Positions 7,374-16,538 are shown, counted from the stretch's first letter. The stretch: DNA of 64,000 nt from Chryseobacterium gotjawalense (GCF_030012525.1 NZ_CP124855.1:1674001-1738000), one strand, 5' to 3'. Numbers and translations: made by a program. The notes: generated by a model not told the origin, from the sequence alone.

Positions 7374-8672
7374 TTAGTTTGTGCATGTTTGTGTTTCGAG
7401 GCAGGTCCAAGCTGTTCCTTTATAGATTTTCAAACAGCCCTGACCAAGATTTTCGTCGGTATCAAATACCAGCATTCCTTCTACGGGGTTAGAAATGGTT
7501 GTTTCTGGTGAAACCATTCTATTAATTACAAAACCTTTTGTTTTTGCTTCCAGGGCCGTATGCGCACCAGACCGGATCATTGGCCAGTTACCATTCTGGG
7601 AACCTGCACGCTGTAGTGCTGTAATGCCATGATTGGTTGGCAATCCTGTACCCATAGTTGCAGGTTTGTAGCATGCACATGCAGGATCTCCCGCAGGATA
7701 TACCGTTACAGTTACCGTTTGGTTACCGGAAATATCATAACCCAATGTAGATCTATAATACACTTTAAGATTAAAAACATACGTACCAGCTATAGTAAAA
7801 GTGACAATCTGTGTTGCAGTTGTAGATCCTATAGTGGGAAGCGGGGGAGTAAAACCCCCAGCAGGACCACTTACCAAAGTCCAGAGAAAATTTTTATCAG
7901 CACGCACATCAGCATCAGGTATAAAACCGGTATATGACCCGGATAAAGTGACAGAAGTTGCACCACTTCCTAAACAAACTGAGTTAGGGGTTGCAGAAGG
8001 TATAGCGTTAATACTTCCTCCATTAGAATTTAATTGCCAAAAATTATAGGTAGAATTCGAACCTCCACACACAGCAAAATTTAACTCCGTTGTTCCGTCT
8101 ACAAACTTAATTTGTTTATTTCCGGTACAATTTCCTAACACTGACCTTTCTGGCTGAATTAGATTAGTTCCTGTATTACTAGTTGCCCCGTTATAGTTCG
8201 TTAAAATTAGACTTGAACCTAATTTAAGCTTCAGTGTCGTACTATTTTGGGAAAAGTTTATAATACCCCCCAAAACATATACATCCTGATTTGCTCCTAA
8301 GAGAGCCAATGTCGCCATATTGGCAGATAAAGTAATTATTCCTTTATCAATCGTTAAATTCGTTACCGGCAAATCAGCAAGAACATATAAATCTCCAAAA
8401 TAATAAGTTTGCGTACCAGTAACCGTTACATTTGTTCCCGGTGCTATAAATACTTTGTAAGTCCCTTGTGCAGTTGCGGTCGTATTCTGTCCCGGATATT
8501 GAGTGGCCGTAGCCCACCCTGTAGAAGTGTAAACATTCCAGGTTGTGGTAGCAGTCCAGGCGCCTGTAACAGCAACTGATTGATAATCACCAATTTGTGG
8601 TGCCGGAGCCGATTGGGCTGAAGACATCCCAGCCATGGCTAATACTAAAAAGAATATAATCCTAAGTTTCAT
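7374..8672 (-). CDS. Secreted surface protein with PKD-like region
   Basis: A 432-residue exported protein with a signal peptide (1-19, ending MSSAQ). Residues about 25-200 are Thr/Ser/Asn-rich with beta-repeat character. About 225-330 resembles an Ig/PKD-like fold (SVCLGSGATSVTLSG, FLWTLVSGPAGG, TIAGTYVFNLKVYY). The C-terminal part (about 335-432) is cysteine-containing and includes GFVINRMV and GMLVFDTDEN ... GTAWTCLE, a module also present in the downstream gene. No C-terminal type IX sorting domain is evident. Function is unknown; adhesin-like or surface display roles are possible. Confidence 0.75.
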   Translation of the reverse strand: MKLRIIFFLVLAMAGMSSAQSAPAPQIGDYQSVAVTGAWTATTTWNVYTSTGWATATQYPGQNTTATAQGTYKVFIAPGTNVTVTGTQTYYFGDLYVLADLPVTNLTIDKGIITLSANMATLALLGANQDVYVLGGIINFSQNSTTLKLKLGSSLILTNYNGATSNTGTNLIQPERSVLGNCTGNKQIKFVDGTTELNFAVCGGSNSTYNFWQLNSNGGSINAIPSATPNSVCLGSGATSVTLSGSYTGFIPDADVRADKNFLWTLVSGPAGGFTPPLPTIGSTTATQIVTFTIAGTYVFNLKVYYRSTLGYDISGNQTVTVTVYPAGDPACACYKPATMGTGLPTNHGITALQRAGSQNGNWPMIRSGAHTALEAKTKGFVINRMVSPETTISNPVEGMLVFDTDENLGQGCLKIYKGTAWTCLETQTCTN

Positions 8673-8706
8673 AATTATTTGTGTTTTAAAAAATGAATAA
8701 AAAGTG

Positions 8707-8997
8707 TTATCTCGATAAATAACATAACGAGGTATAAATTTTTTTCAAAACTTTTTTTTGGCAAGATATTACGAAAGAGAAAATTGAAAAGGATATATTC
8801 CCTGACAATAGAAAATTATTTTAACAATTCCATCATTTAAATTTCTGGAATTAATTAAAACTATTATCTGTATAAATCATACGCTGAAGTATAAATTTTT
8901 TTCAAAATTCTATTTGTAATAAATTACGAAGCAGAAAAAATAATTGAAAAAATTTATCCGTAAGAAGAAGTGGGTAATTTAATTAATTTCATCATTT
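8707..8997. repeat. Two diverged direct copies of a ~132 bp upstream segment
   Basis: Copy 1 (8707-8838) and copy 2 (8864-8997) share TTATCT..ATAAAT, TATAAATTTTTTTCAAAA, ATTACGAA, AGAAAA, ATTGAAAA and a common end CATCATTT, in the same order with a period near 158 bp. They lie upstream of the secreted-protein operon on the minus strand. The remainder of 8673-9247 is AT-rich and holds no gene I can support. Confidence 0.75.
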
Positions 8998-9247
8998 GTT
9001 GTGTTATTTGTGTGTTTGTGTCTTTACGATCGTAAAATTAATATATTTTTCTGACATACACCGATTTAAATGCTAATTTATTTGAAAAATAATTTTCTGT
9101 GGAACAAATCACCCAGAGCAAATTAAAAATAATCAGTAGCATTCTGCCTTATCATTATTAAAGGATCACGGAATATATAAGGATTATCCCCAGTGATGTA
9201 ACAATTAAAATAAATTGCCTACTTATTATAAAATAAATCTCCACTTG

Positions 9248-9940
9248 ATGTTAGTAATTAAGGATCTCAATAAATCATACGACACCGGAAAGAGCAAACT
9301 TCATGTTCTGAAAGGAATTAATCTTTCGATTGATGAAGGAGAATTTGTTTCGATTATGGGTAGTTCGGGTTCTGGAAAATCTACTTTATTGAATATTATT
9401 GGAATTTTAGATGAGAAAGATTCCGGAATTTACAACCTCGACGGGATTCCCATTGAGGATTTATCCGAAATAAGAGCCGCAGAATACCGGAGTAAATTCC
9501 TGGGTTTCATCTTCCAGTCCTTTAATCTCATCGGTTACAAAACCGCTCTGGAAAATGTAGCCCTTCCACTCTACTATCAAGATGTTCCGCGAAAACTGCG
9601 CAACCAAAGAGCCATGGAATATTTGGAAAAAGTAGGACTGGCAGACTGGGCGACCCATATGCCCAATGAACTTTCAGGTGGGCAGAAACAGAGAGTTGCC
9701 ATTGCCCGTGCTTTAATTACAGACCCAAAAGTAATTTTGGCCGATGAACCCACAGGAGCTCTGGATTCTAAAACAACCTATGATATTATGAAGCTCCTTC
9801 AGGAGATTAATCGTGAGGGAAAAACCATCATTGTAGTCACCCACGAACCTGATGTTGCTGCTGAAACAAAAAGAAACGTCATCCTGAAAGATGGCATTAT
9901 CGAAAGTGACAAATTTATTACTCAAAGGGTTTTACAATAA
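9248..9940 (+). CDS. MacB/LolD-type ABC transporter ATPase
   Basis: Cytosolic ATPase of an efflux or lipoprotein-type ABC transporter (230 residues from the ATG at 9248; an upstream TTG at 9215 would add 11 residues lacking similarity to the family). Walker A is GSSGSGKST, the Q-loop is FIFQSFNLI, the signature is [15 protein letters not shown], Walker B is [12 protein letters not shown] and the switch histidine is in VVTHEPD. It opens a four-gene plus-strand set with two FtsX-domain permeases and a HlyD-type adaptor, the MacAB layout. Confidence 0.94.
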   Translation: MLVIKDLNKSYDTGKSKLHVLKGINLSIDEGEFVSIMGSSGSGKSTLLNIIGILDEKDSGIYNLDGIPIEDLSEIRAAEYRSKFLGFIFQSFNLIGYKTALENVALPLYYQDVPRKLRNQRAMEYLEKVGLADWATHMPNELSGGQKQRVAIARALITDPKVILADEPTGALDSKTTYDIMKLLQEINREGKTIIVVTHEPDVAAETKRNVILKDGIIESDKFITQRVLQ

Positions 9941-10007
9941 CAAATTCACTTCGCATTAAATAAGCAAATGGTGAAGTTCATTATAAAAATAAATAGAATT
10001 AGAAATT

Positions 10008-11237
10008 ATGTTTGACCTGGACCGTTGGAGAGAAATATTCGAATCGATTCGCAGTAACATATTGCGAACGGTACTTTCTGGGTTTACGGTCGCTTTAGGT
10101 TTATATATTTTCATCGTACTTTTTGGTATTGGAACCGGTTTACAAAACGCCTTTACCAAAGGTTTTGCCCGGGATGCAACCAACCTGATCACTATTTTCA
10201 CCAGAAAAACAACCATCGCTTATGGCGGTTTACAATCTGACCGGCAAATCATTCTTAAAAATGATGATTACGAGAAAATAACCAGTGAGCAACCTGAAAA
10301 ATTAGAAAGTGCAACGCCGAGATATTCCGCAAACATGACTGTAAAATACGGTAAAGAAAGCGGCAACTATCAAATCAGTGGCGCGAATCCTGATGAGATT
10401 ATCATCGAAAACCGTAAAGTGACGGAAGGCCGTTACCTCAACCCTTTGGATCTTAACCGCAAACAAAATGTTGCTGTGATTGGAAGAATGGTTCAGCGCG
10501 ATTTAATAAAAAACGGAAGTCCCATTGGAAAAAACTTAGATATTAATGGCAGCATATTTAAAATCGTGGGTGTTTTTTCTGATGACGGAGGCGATTTCGA
10601 CGAACGAATGATAACCATTCCCATCACCACTTTGCAGCAACTGAAAAAAGGTTCAGATACCGTAAGCACTATTTTTCTGACTTATAATACCAACCTTACA
10701 CCCGACCAGGCGATTAAATATGGTGAACAACTGGAAAAAGAGCTTAAAGCCAAACATAAAGTTTCTCCCGATGACGAGAACGGCGTTGTCGTAAGAAACA
10801 ATGCTAAAAATATGGGTCAAACTTTTCAGTTCTTATTCATCATTACGCTTATAGTTGGTTTTATCGGCATGGGAACACTGCTCGCCGGAATTATTGGAAT
10901 CAGCAATATCATGGTTTATATTGTTAAAGAAAGAACGCAGGAAATAGGAGTCAGGAAAGCCATCGGAGCCAAACCGAGCAGTATCGTCAGTTTGATTATG
11001 CAGGAAAGCATTGTCATCACCGTAATTTCCGGTTTAATAGGTGTTGGTCTCGGAATTCTCACTTTGCATTTAATCGGCGACAGTTTAGAAAAATATTTCA
11101 TCGTAGACCCTTCTGTTGGTTGGGGATTAGTGATCGTGGCTTTTATCAGTTTAGTCATTTCAGGGCTGATTGCAGGATTTGTACCTGCCTATCGTGCCAG
11201 TAGAATAAAACCGATTGAAGCGTTGAGAAGCGAATAG
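10008..11237 (+). CDS. MacB-like ABC permease (first)
   Basis: A 409-residue inner-membrane permease with the MacB plan: an N-terminal membrane helix (about 22-45), a large periplasmic MacB_PCD domain (about 50-265), then three C-terminal helices of the FtsX type (about 275-400) ending in PAYRASRIKPIEALRSE. The motif VKERTQEIGVRKAIGAKPSSI is the cytoplasmic coupling segment that meets the ATPase. It lacks its own ATPase domain, supplied by the gene 67 bp upstream. It is homologous to the next gene, suggesting a heterodimeric permease made by duplication. Confidence 0.92.
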   Translation: MFDLDRWREIFESIRSNILRTVLSGFTVALGLYIFIVLFGIGTGLQNAFTKGFARDATNLITIFTRKTTIAYGGLQSDRQIILKNDDYEKITSEQPEKLESATPRYSANMTVKYGKESGNYQISGANPDEIIIENRKVTEGRYLNPLDLNRKQNVAVIGRMVQRDLIKNGSPIGKNLDINGSIFKIVGVFSDDGGDFDERMITIPITTLQQLKKGSDTVSTIFLTYNTNLTPDQAIKYGEQLEKELKAKHKVSPDDENGVVVRNNAKNMGQTFQFLFIITLIVGFIGMGTLLAGIIGISNIMVYIVKERTQEIGVRKAIGAKPSSIVSLIMQESIVITVISGLIGVGLGILTLHLIGDSLEKYFIVDPSVGWGLVIVAFISLVISGLIAGFVPAYRASRIKPIEALRSE

Positions 11238-11333
11238 ATTTTTTTGAGAAAGAACATAAATAGATATTACAAACACCATTTAAATTAATTTCGAATTAAT
11301 TAGTGAATTTACTCACTTAAAGAAATCGACATC

Positions 11334-12602
11334 ATGAACATCATTTTCAAAATAGATACCTGGCAAGAAATTTATTATTCCCTGAAGAATAATAAGCTTC
11401 GAACGTTTCTTACCATGATTGGCGTGGGTTGGGGAATGTTTCTTTTTGTTGCCCTTCTGGGTGCGGCGAAAGGGATGGAAAATGGATTTGATAAAGTGTT
11501 TTCAGGCTTCGCAACCAACTCTATTTTCCTGTGGGCGCAGAATACCTCGATTCCTTATGATGGATTTCCGAAAGGCAGAAAAATGGATCTGCATTTAAGC
11601 GATCTTGATTTACTTCCCCAAAAAATTCCGGCCATTGATTATATTTCCCCTCAAAGTACCCGCGGAAATTTCGGTACCCCGGGTGAAGCTTTTTCCAGAA
11701 ACGGAAAAAATGCAACTTACACTTTGACCGGTGATTTTCCGGTAGGAAATAAAATTTCTGAAAAAAAACTCATCTTCGGAAGGTATATCAATGATGCCGA
11801 CATCTCCGGGAATAAAAATGTAGCCGTCATCGGTGAAGAAATCTATAAAAACTTTTTCGATGCCAAAAAGAACGAAAACCCAATCGGACAGTCCGTTAAT
11901 ATAAAAGGTATTTTCTTTAACGTCATCGGTGTTTTCCGGGTAAAAAAAGGAGGCGGTATGGAAAATGACCAATCCGCTTTTATTCCTTTTACAACGTTTT
12001 CTAAAATGTATAACAATGGGGACAAAGTGGGATTCTTCGCAATCGTAAGTAAACCAAATGCAGACTTAAAAATTGTTGAAGATCAGGTAAAAGCTGAACT
12101 CAAAAAGAAATATAATGTCTCGCCGGAAGACACTAATGCTTTTGGAAGCTTTAACCTCGGAAAAGAATTCGGAAAACTGACTGGCTTCCTTACAGGAATG
12201 CAGTTGCTGACCATTACCGTGGGAACTTTAACCATTTTAGCCGGCGTAATCGCCATCTCGAATATCTTATTAATTACAGTAAAAGAAAGAACGAAAGAAA
12301 TCGGCATTCGTCGTGCCTTAGGCGCAAAACCGGCTGAAGTGCGAAATCAAATTTTATTAGAAAGCGTGGTGATTACTTTATCATCAGGACTTTTGGGATT
12401 TATGCTGGGCATTTTTCTGCTGATGATTCTCAATGCGGTGACCAAAGGCCAGGATTCTTTTCCTTTTTATAATCCGACGGTGAATTATGGACAGGTTTTC
12501 GGCGCGATGGCAATAATGGTTATTTTAGGTTTAATTGTCGGAATGATTCCGGCACAAAGAGCGGTGAAGATTCGACCGATTGAGGCATTGAGGTCGGAGT
12601 AG
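11334..12602 (+). CDS. MacB-like ABC permease (second)
   Basis: A 422-residue paralogue of the preceding permease with the same domain order: N-terminal helix (about 20-45), periplasmic MacB_PCD domain, and three C-terminal helices ending IPAQRAVKIRPIEALRSE. The coupling motif is VKERTKEIGIRRALGAKPAEV. It lies 96 bp after the first permease. One ATPase with two different permeases implies a heterodimeric exporter, but two separate complexes sharing the ATPase cannot be excluded. Confidence 0.92.
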   Translation: MNIIFKIDTWQEIYYSLKNNKLRTFLTMIGVGWGMFLFVALLGAAKGMENGFDKVFSGFATNSIFLWAQNTSIPYDGFPKGRKMDLHLSDLDLLPQKIPAIDYISPQSTRGNFGTPGEAFSRNGKNATYTLTGDFPVGNKISEKKLIFGRYINDADISGNKNVAVIGEEIYKNFFDAKKNENPIGQSVNIKGIFFNVIGVFRVKKGGGMENDQSAFIPFTTFSKMYNNGDKVGFFAIVSKPNADLKIVEDQVKAELKKKYNVSPEDTNAFGSFNLGKEFGKLTGFLTGMQLLTITVGTLTILAGVIAISNILLITVKERTKEIGIRRALGAKPAEVRNQILLESVVITLSSGLLGFMLGIFLLMILNAVTKGQDSFPFYNPTVNYGQVFGAMAIMVILGLIVGMIPAQRAVKIRPIEALRSE

Positions 12603-12606
12603 GAAG

Positions 12607-12644
12607 TTTTTGAGTAATTGGATTTTTGAGTGATTGGGTTTTTG
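12607..12644. repeat. Two and a half copies of a 16-bp tandem repeat
   Basis: TTTTTGAGTAATTGGA (12607-12622) is followed directly by TTTTTGAGTGATTGGG (12623-12638) and a partial third copy. It starts just after the stop codon of the second permease. Confidence 0.8.
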
Positions 12645-12714
12645 TGATATAAAGCTTTCCATTTAAAACTAATAAATTCTAAATAAATACCTGATTTTGT
12701 ATATAAAACGAAAT

Positions 12715-12803
12715 CGCGACCCGGCCTGAATGGAGCTCTTTTTGCGAGGAGGCACGACGAACAAAAAAGCGGGAATGGAGTACGGAAACAGTCGCCCAAA
12801 AAA
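12715..12803. repeat. Family A intergenic element, copy 2
   Basis: Runs from CGCGACCCGGCCTGA to CAGTCGCCCAAAAAA, with the central pair GAGCTCTTTTTGC and AACAAAAAAGCGGGAA. It matches copies at 5230-5320 and 24304-24397. It lies between the second permease and the adaptor gene, ending 22 bp before the adaptor start. Confidence 0.8.
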
Positions 12804-12825
12804 TATTAAAAAATAAACGAAGTAT

Positions 12826-14022
12826 ATGAAAAAGAAGTTCACTTTAAAAAAAGCAATTTATATCCTCTTAGGATTAGTTTTTGCGGTGGCATTGATTTCG
12901 GGAATTAGCTATCTGATTTCGTCGAACACCAAAGAAAGCGAGGCATTCCTAACCAAAAAACCATTTGTTCAAAATATGGACGACAAGGTAATGGCAACCG
13001 GAAAAATTGTACCGCGGGAGGAAATTGAAATCAAACCGAATATCTCAGGAATTATCGATAAAATCCTGGTGACAGAAGGTGACAAAGTAACCGCCGGACA
13101 GCTGGTTGCAACGATAAGAATCGTCCCAAGTATCCAAAATGTGAACGCAGCGCAACAGGAAATTAATAATGCAAATCTGCAGATCAACAATGCGCAGATT
13201 AATGTTTCGCAACAGCAAAAACAGTTTGCAATGCAGGAAAGACTGTATTCCCAGGGTGTGATTTCTAAACAGGAATATATTTCGGCTCAACAGCAGTTGC
13301 AGTCAACACAGCAAGTGTTGAAAAATGCGCAGCAGCAAAGACAGACCGCCCTGAAAAACCTACAGATTGCAAAAACCGGAGCGACGCCGGAATTGGCAGG
13401 TCTGGCAACGACACAAATCAGATCTAAAGCCAATGGAACCGTATTGGAAGTTCCTGTAAAAGTCGGCAGCCAGGTCATCGAAGCCAACTCCTTTAATGCC
13501 GGAAGTACGATTTGCTCGATTGCAGATTTGAATTCTCTCATTTTCCAGGGCACGATTGATGAAGCACAAGCCGGGAAATTAAAAGAAGGTTTGGAGATGA
13601 ACGTGGTAATTGGTGCTTTGCAAAACAAATCTTTCCCGGGACGTGTAACGATGATTGCACCAAAAGGAAAAGAAGAAAATGGAACGATTAAATTCCCCAT
13701 TGAAGCCGATGTTTTTAATAAAACCAATGAATATATCCGTGCCGGATTTTCAGCAAACGGCGAAATTATACTGAGTTCGCAGAAAAACGCTTTGCTTTTG
13801 GATGAATCTTTAATTCAATATGATAAAGTAAACGGAAAAGACAATTCCTTTGTAGAAGTGAAACAGCCCGACGGAAAATTTAAAAAAGTAAATGTAAAAC
13901 TCGGCGCAAGTGATGGAATAAATGTTCAGATCTTATCCGGCATCAACAAAGATGCTGAAGTGAAAGTCTGGAATCCGTCTGATAAAGATAAAGAAGCTTT
14001 GAAAGAAAAGAAAGGTAAATAA
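12826..14022 (+). CDS. HlyD/MacA-type periplasmic adaptor
   Basis: A 398-residue membrane-fusion adaptor that would link the upstream ABC permeases to an outer-membrane channel. An N-terminal anchor helix (about 10-30) is followed by the first lipoyl half (about 45-95) and a Gln/Asn-rich helical hairpin (about 100-190, many NAQ and QQQ steps). The second lipoyl half and beta-barrel (about 195-320) contain GTVLEVPVKVGSQV, and a membrane-proximal domain closes the chain. A TolC-like partner is not encoded in the window and must come from elsewhere. Confidence 0.93.
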   Translation: MKKKFTLKKAIYILLGLVFAVALISGISYLISSNTKESEAFLTKKPFVQNMDDKVMATGKIVPREEIEIKPNISGIIDKILVTEGDKVTAGQLVATIRIVPSIQNVNAAQQEINNANLQINNAQINVSQQQKQFAMQERLYSQGVISKQEYISAQQQLQSTQQVLKNAQQQRQTALKNLQIAKTGATPELAGLATTQIRSKANGTVLEVPVKVGSQVIEANSFNAGSTICSIADLNSLIFQGTIDEAQAGKLKEGLEMNVVIGALQNKSFPGRVTMIAPKGKEENGTIKFPIEADVFNKTNEYIRAGFSANGEIILSSQKNALLLDESLIQYDKVNGKDNSFVEVKQPDGKFKKVNVKLGASDGINVQILSGINKDAEVKVWNPSDKDKEALKEKKGK

Positions 14023-14049
14023 ACAACGATTCTTAGTTCAACAACAGAT

Positions 14050-14080
14050 AATCCCGGAAATTCCCGGGATTTTTTTATTT
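14050..14080 (+). terminator. Terminator after the ABC exporter genes
   Basis: AATCCCGG (14050-14057) and CCGGGATT (14064-14071) form an 8-bp GC-rich stem with a 6-nt loop followed by a run of T, 27 bp after the adaptor stop codon. Confidence 0.85.
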
Positions 14081-14340
14081 TCAATTTTTCTGGATAGTTG
14101 TTTTAAGTATTTGTAAAAACGAAATAGATAAGATCATTTAATCAAAAAGCAGGAACTATATTTTCCTGATAAAACTTGTTGTAGCAATTTTTAATTATGG
14201 TTTAGAAAAAAGACCTATAAAAAAAAAGGTGTTGTCTCTCTTCAACTTAGGTGGTTTCCTCCGATAGTTCGGCCCACATTATGCTCATCTTTGCAATAAG
14301 AAAAACAGAACATTTTATTTGACCTCAAATGAAATGTAAA
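14081..14340. other. Non-coding stretch before the small gene
   Basis: Apart from a short inverted repeat (CAGGAA facing TTCCTG around 14151-14176), I see no gene or recognisable RNA. No clean TANNTTTG promoter precedes the small gene at 14353. Confidence 0.5.
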
Positions 14341-14352
14341 TAAATCACAGTT

Positions 14353-14553
14353 ATGAAAACCTTTAATTACGATATAGACGATTGCTTTGATGCTGCCTGT
14401 AATTCTTTGGGCAAAGAAATGGGAATTTCTTCAAAAACAAATTCACATTTAAGCATAGATAAAAAATTCTTTGTAACGAAAAAAAAGAAAATATCTTTAT
14501 ATGAAAAATTTGAATTTGCTTTATTACTAATTTTTGTAAAACTCTTTATTTGA
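14353..14553 (+). CDS. Small hypothetical protein (66 aa)
   Basis: An ATG-started frame lying alone between two strong hairpin terminators. Residues 1-45 are polar, with two cysteines (C11, C16) and a basic patch KKKK near residue 45. The end (about 48-66, FEFALLLIFVKLFI) is hydrophobic enough to be a tail anchor. No family is recognised. The isolated position and the terminator 30 bp after its stop support a real transcription unit, but it could be a chance frame. Confidence 0.4.
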   Translation: MKTFNYDIDDCFDAACNSLGKEMGISSKTNSHLSIDKKFFVTKKKKISLYEKFEFALLLIFVKLFI

Positions 14554-14582
14554 AAATATTTTTATAACCAAACTATCGATTT

Positions 14583-14617
14583 ATAGTCCTTATTTTTTCC
14601 TAAAAAATAAGGACTAT
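14583..14617. terminator. Bidirectional 16-bp perfect hairpin terminator
   Basis: ATAGTCCTTATTTTTT (14583-14598) is the exact reverse complement of 14602-14617, with a 3-nt loop. It serves the small plus-strand gene and the minus-strand membrane-protein gene, whose stop codon it overlaps. Confidence 0.85.
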
Positions 14618-15219
14618 ATTTTTGATTTGGCTTTTCTGAGCAGCAAGCCCAGGTTTAAGAATAAAAGAAGCAAGCCTAAAGTCATCCAGATCGCCGTTTT
14701 GATATTGTCGAATTTGAGTTGTTCTATATGCGTTTTTGCAATTTCTGCCAACTTAGAACTCTGAACAATATAATTTTGAACCTCAATAATCTGGTCTTCA
14801 TTTTTATTTGGCACTGAATGCTGGGAGAAATAAACCATATTTTTCTTTCCCATATAGCCGGCAATCCAATACTGATCGGCGGAATCCATTTTCAAATAAT
14901 CAATTCTGTAATAATTGTTTCTGATATTTCCGACGTGTCTGGTTTCGTACCGCAAATCAGGATCGGCATGGTTGTTTACTTTGATAAGATAAAAATCCAG
15001 CGGGAAAGGCAGTTTGTTGACCACCTGAACGGTCATAGAATCCGCTACAAAGTGATCTAGACTTTTCTGAATGAAATAATAAGAGAAAACAATGATGGAA
15101 ATCCCGACGATTATCATTCGAAAAACCTTCGCCCAAATACTGAACCTGCCGGTTTTGATCACCGAAAAAAACAAGCCAAAGGAAAGCAATACTGCAAGCA
15201 GAAAAAACAAATAAAACAT
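14614..15219 (-). CDS. Membrane protein of unknown function
   Basis: A 201-residue protein with two N-terminal membrane segments (about 2-20 and 32-50), an extracytoplasmic middle domain (about 55-165, with a conserved-looking RIDYLKMDSADQYWIAGY stretch), and a C-terminal segment (about 175-192, LGLLLLFLNLGLLL) followed by KAKSK. No family function is recognised. It comes 57 bp after the HD-hydrolase gene on the same strand and may be the last gene of that run. Confidence 0.7.
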   Translation of the reverse strand: MFYLFFLLAVLLSFGLFFSVIKTGRFSIWAKVFRMIIVGISIIVFSYYFIQKSLDHFVADSMTVQVVNKLPFPLDFYLIKVNNHADPDLRYETRHVGNIRNNYYRIDYLKMDSADQYWIAGYMGKKNMVYFSQHSVPNKNEDQIIEVQNYIVQSSKLAEIAKTHIEQLKFDNIKTAIWMTLGLLLLFLNLGLLLRKAKSKI

Positions 15220-15276
15220 GGCGTAAAGATAAATAAAATTAACAAGTACCCGTTTAAAATTTAAAAGAGCTGCCTC

Positions 15277-15924
15277 TTAGTCTACATTCCATTCCCGATC
15301 GAACTGTTCTAAGAAATTCAGCATAAAATCATGTCGTTCTTCTGCTAATTTTTTTCCGGTGCCGGTATTCATCAAATCTTTTAACAGCAACAATTTCTCA
15401 TAAAAATGATTAATGGTTGTTCCGTTCGATTTTTTATATTCTTCTTTCGTCATATTCAGTTTTGGATGAATATCGGGATGATACATTAAATTATTTTTAA
15501 AGCCACCATAATTAAAAGTCCTTGCAATCCCGATCGCACCAATGGCATCGATGCGGTCGGCATCCTGAACGATTTGCAATTCGATGGGTAAAACATCTGG
15601 AATCTCGCCTCTATTTTTAAAGGAAATATTTTTAATAATGAATAAAACCTGTTCGATTATGTCATCCGAAACATTTTGACTTTCCAGAAATTCCCGCGAT
15701 ATTTTAAGAGCCAAAGTTTCATCGCCGTCGTGAAATTTCGGATCTGCAATATCATGAAGCAGCGCAGAAAGTTCAACGACTTCCAGATTACAGGTTTCTG
15801 CAGCAGCAATTTTTTGCGATAATTTCCAAACTCTTTCGATATGAAACCAATCGTGACCGGCTTCGGCACCTTCTAATTTTTCTTTAACAAAAGAAAGTGT
15901 ATTCTGAATTAAATTTTGGGACAT
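15277..15924 (-). CDS. HD-domain phosphohydrolase
   Basis: A 215-residue cytosolic metal-dependent phosphohydrolase of the HD superfamily. Ligand positions are in GHDWFHIERVW (about residues 23-33), LLHDIAD (about 55-61) and QDADRIDAIGAIG (about 132-144), the H...HD...D pattern of small YedJ-like proteins. The substrate is unknown; nucleotides or phosphoesters are typical for the family. It starts 14 bp after the lipoprotein stop, in a tight run with the lipoprotein and the ABC exporter. Confidence 0.88.
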   Translation of the reverse strand: MSQNLIQNTLSFVKEKLEGAEAGHDWFHIERVWKLSQKIAAAETCNLEVVELSALLHDIADPKFHDGDETLALKISREFLESQNVSDDIIEQVLFIIKNISFKNRGEIPDVLPIELQIVQDADRIDAIGAIGIARTFNYGGFKNNLMYHPDIHPKLNMTKEEYKKSNGTTINHFYEKLLLLKDLMNTGTGKKLAEERHDFMLNFLEQFDREWNVD

Positions 15925-15938
15925 TCTTCTTTTTTAAA

Positions 15939-16523
15939 TTATTGGGAAACTTCTACAAACTGAAAAACCTGTTGAGTTTTAGGATTATAAATAACCGTGC
16001 TGCTGTTTGGAAATCTTTTCAGTTTGTAATATTCAATGCTTTTATCATTTTTCAGATCTTCCAGAAAACTCATATCGATGGTATTTGCAGGCAGAAACTT
16101 CTCTACAAAACTCAGTTGGTCAATGATACTTTTACCATCAATTTTTTTGACCACTTGATCAGATTTCTCTTCGTTTAAAGTTTCCTGTTGCTCCAGAAAA
16201 GGAATCAACAGTTCTTTATCAGCTTTATACTTAAAAAAATAAGCGGGCGATCCGTTCGGGAAACTGAATTTCTTTCCTTTAAAATCAGAAATCATGGTTG
16301 GTTCACTCTGAGGAAATACTTCCTGAAACTGAGCATTCTCAGCACCGGTTATCGAATTTATAGAATTACTCACGGTTTCATTCAAGGTTTCATGAACTGC
16401 ATTTTGTGCTTTTTGTTTGACACTTTCAGTGGTTTTATCGATGGTTTCAGTAATTGTTTCTTCGATTTTAGAGCAAGAAGTCCATACGAATAATGGAAGG
16501 ATGATGACAATATATTTTTTCAT
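15939..16523 (-). CDS. Putative lipoprotein of unknown function
   Basis: A 194-residue protein with a lipoprotein-type signal: a hydrophobic stretch 5-13, then WTSC with the cysteine at residue 17. The W at -3 is unusual, but Bacteroidetes lipoboxes are loose. After the cysteine, residues 18-60 (KIEETITETIDKTTESVKQK...) are rich in Thr/Glu/Lys and look helical, perhaps a coiled stalk. The C-terminal part (70-194) is globular with no recognised family. It lies 15 bp downstream of the ABC exporter gene. Confidence 0.7.
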   Translation of the reverse strand: MKKYIVIILPLFVWTSCSKIEETITETIDKTTESVKQKAQNAVHETLNETVSNSINSITGAENAQFQEVFPQSEPTMISDFKGKKFSFPNGSPAYFFKYKADKELLIPFLEQQETLNEEKSDQVVKKIDGKSIIDQLSFVEKFLPANTIDMSFLEDLKNDKSIEYYKLKRFPNSSTVIYNPKTQQVFQFVEVSQ

Positions 16524-16538
16524 TTTTAAATTTTAAAA

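Noticed and set aside
13287-13727. 146-residue minus-strand frame opposite the HlyD-type adaptor
   Set aside because: Antisense to a well-supported gene, with Cys- and Val-rich shadow composition and no family resemblance.
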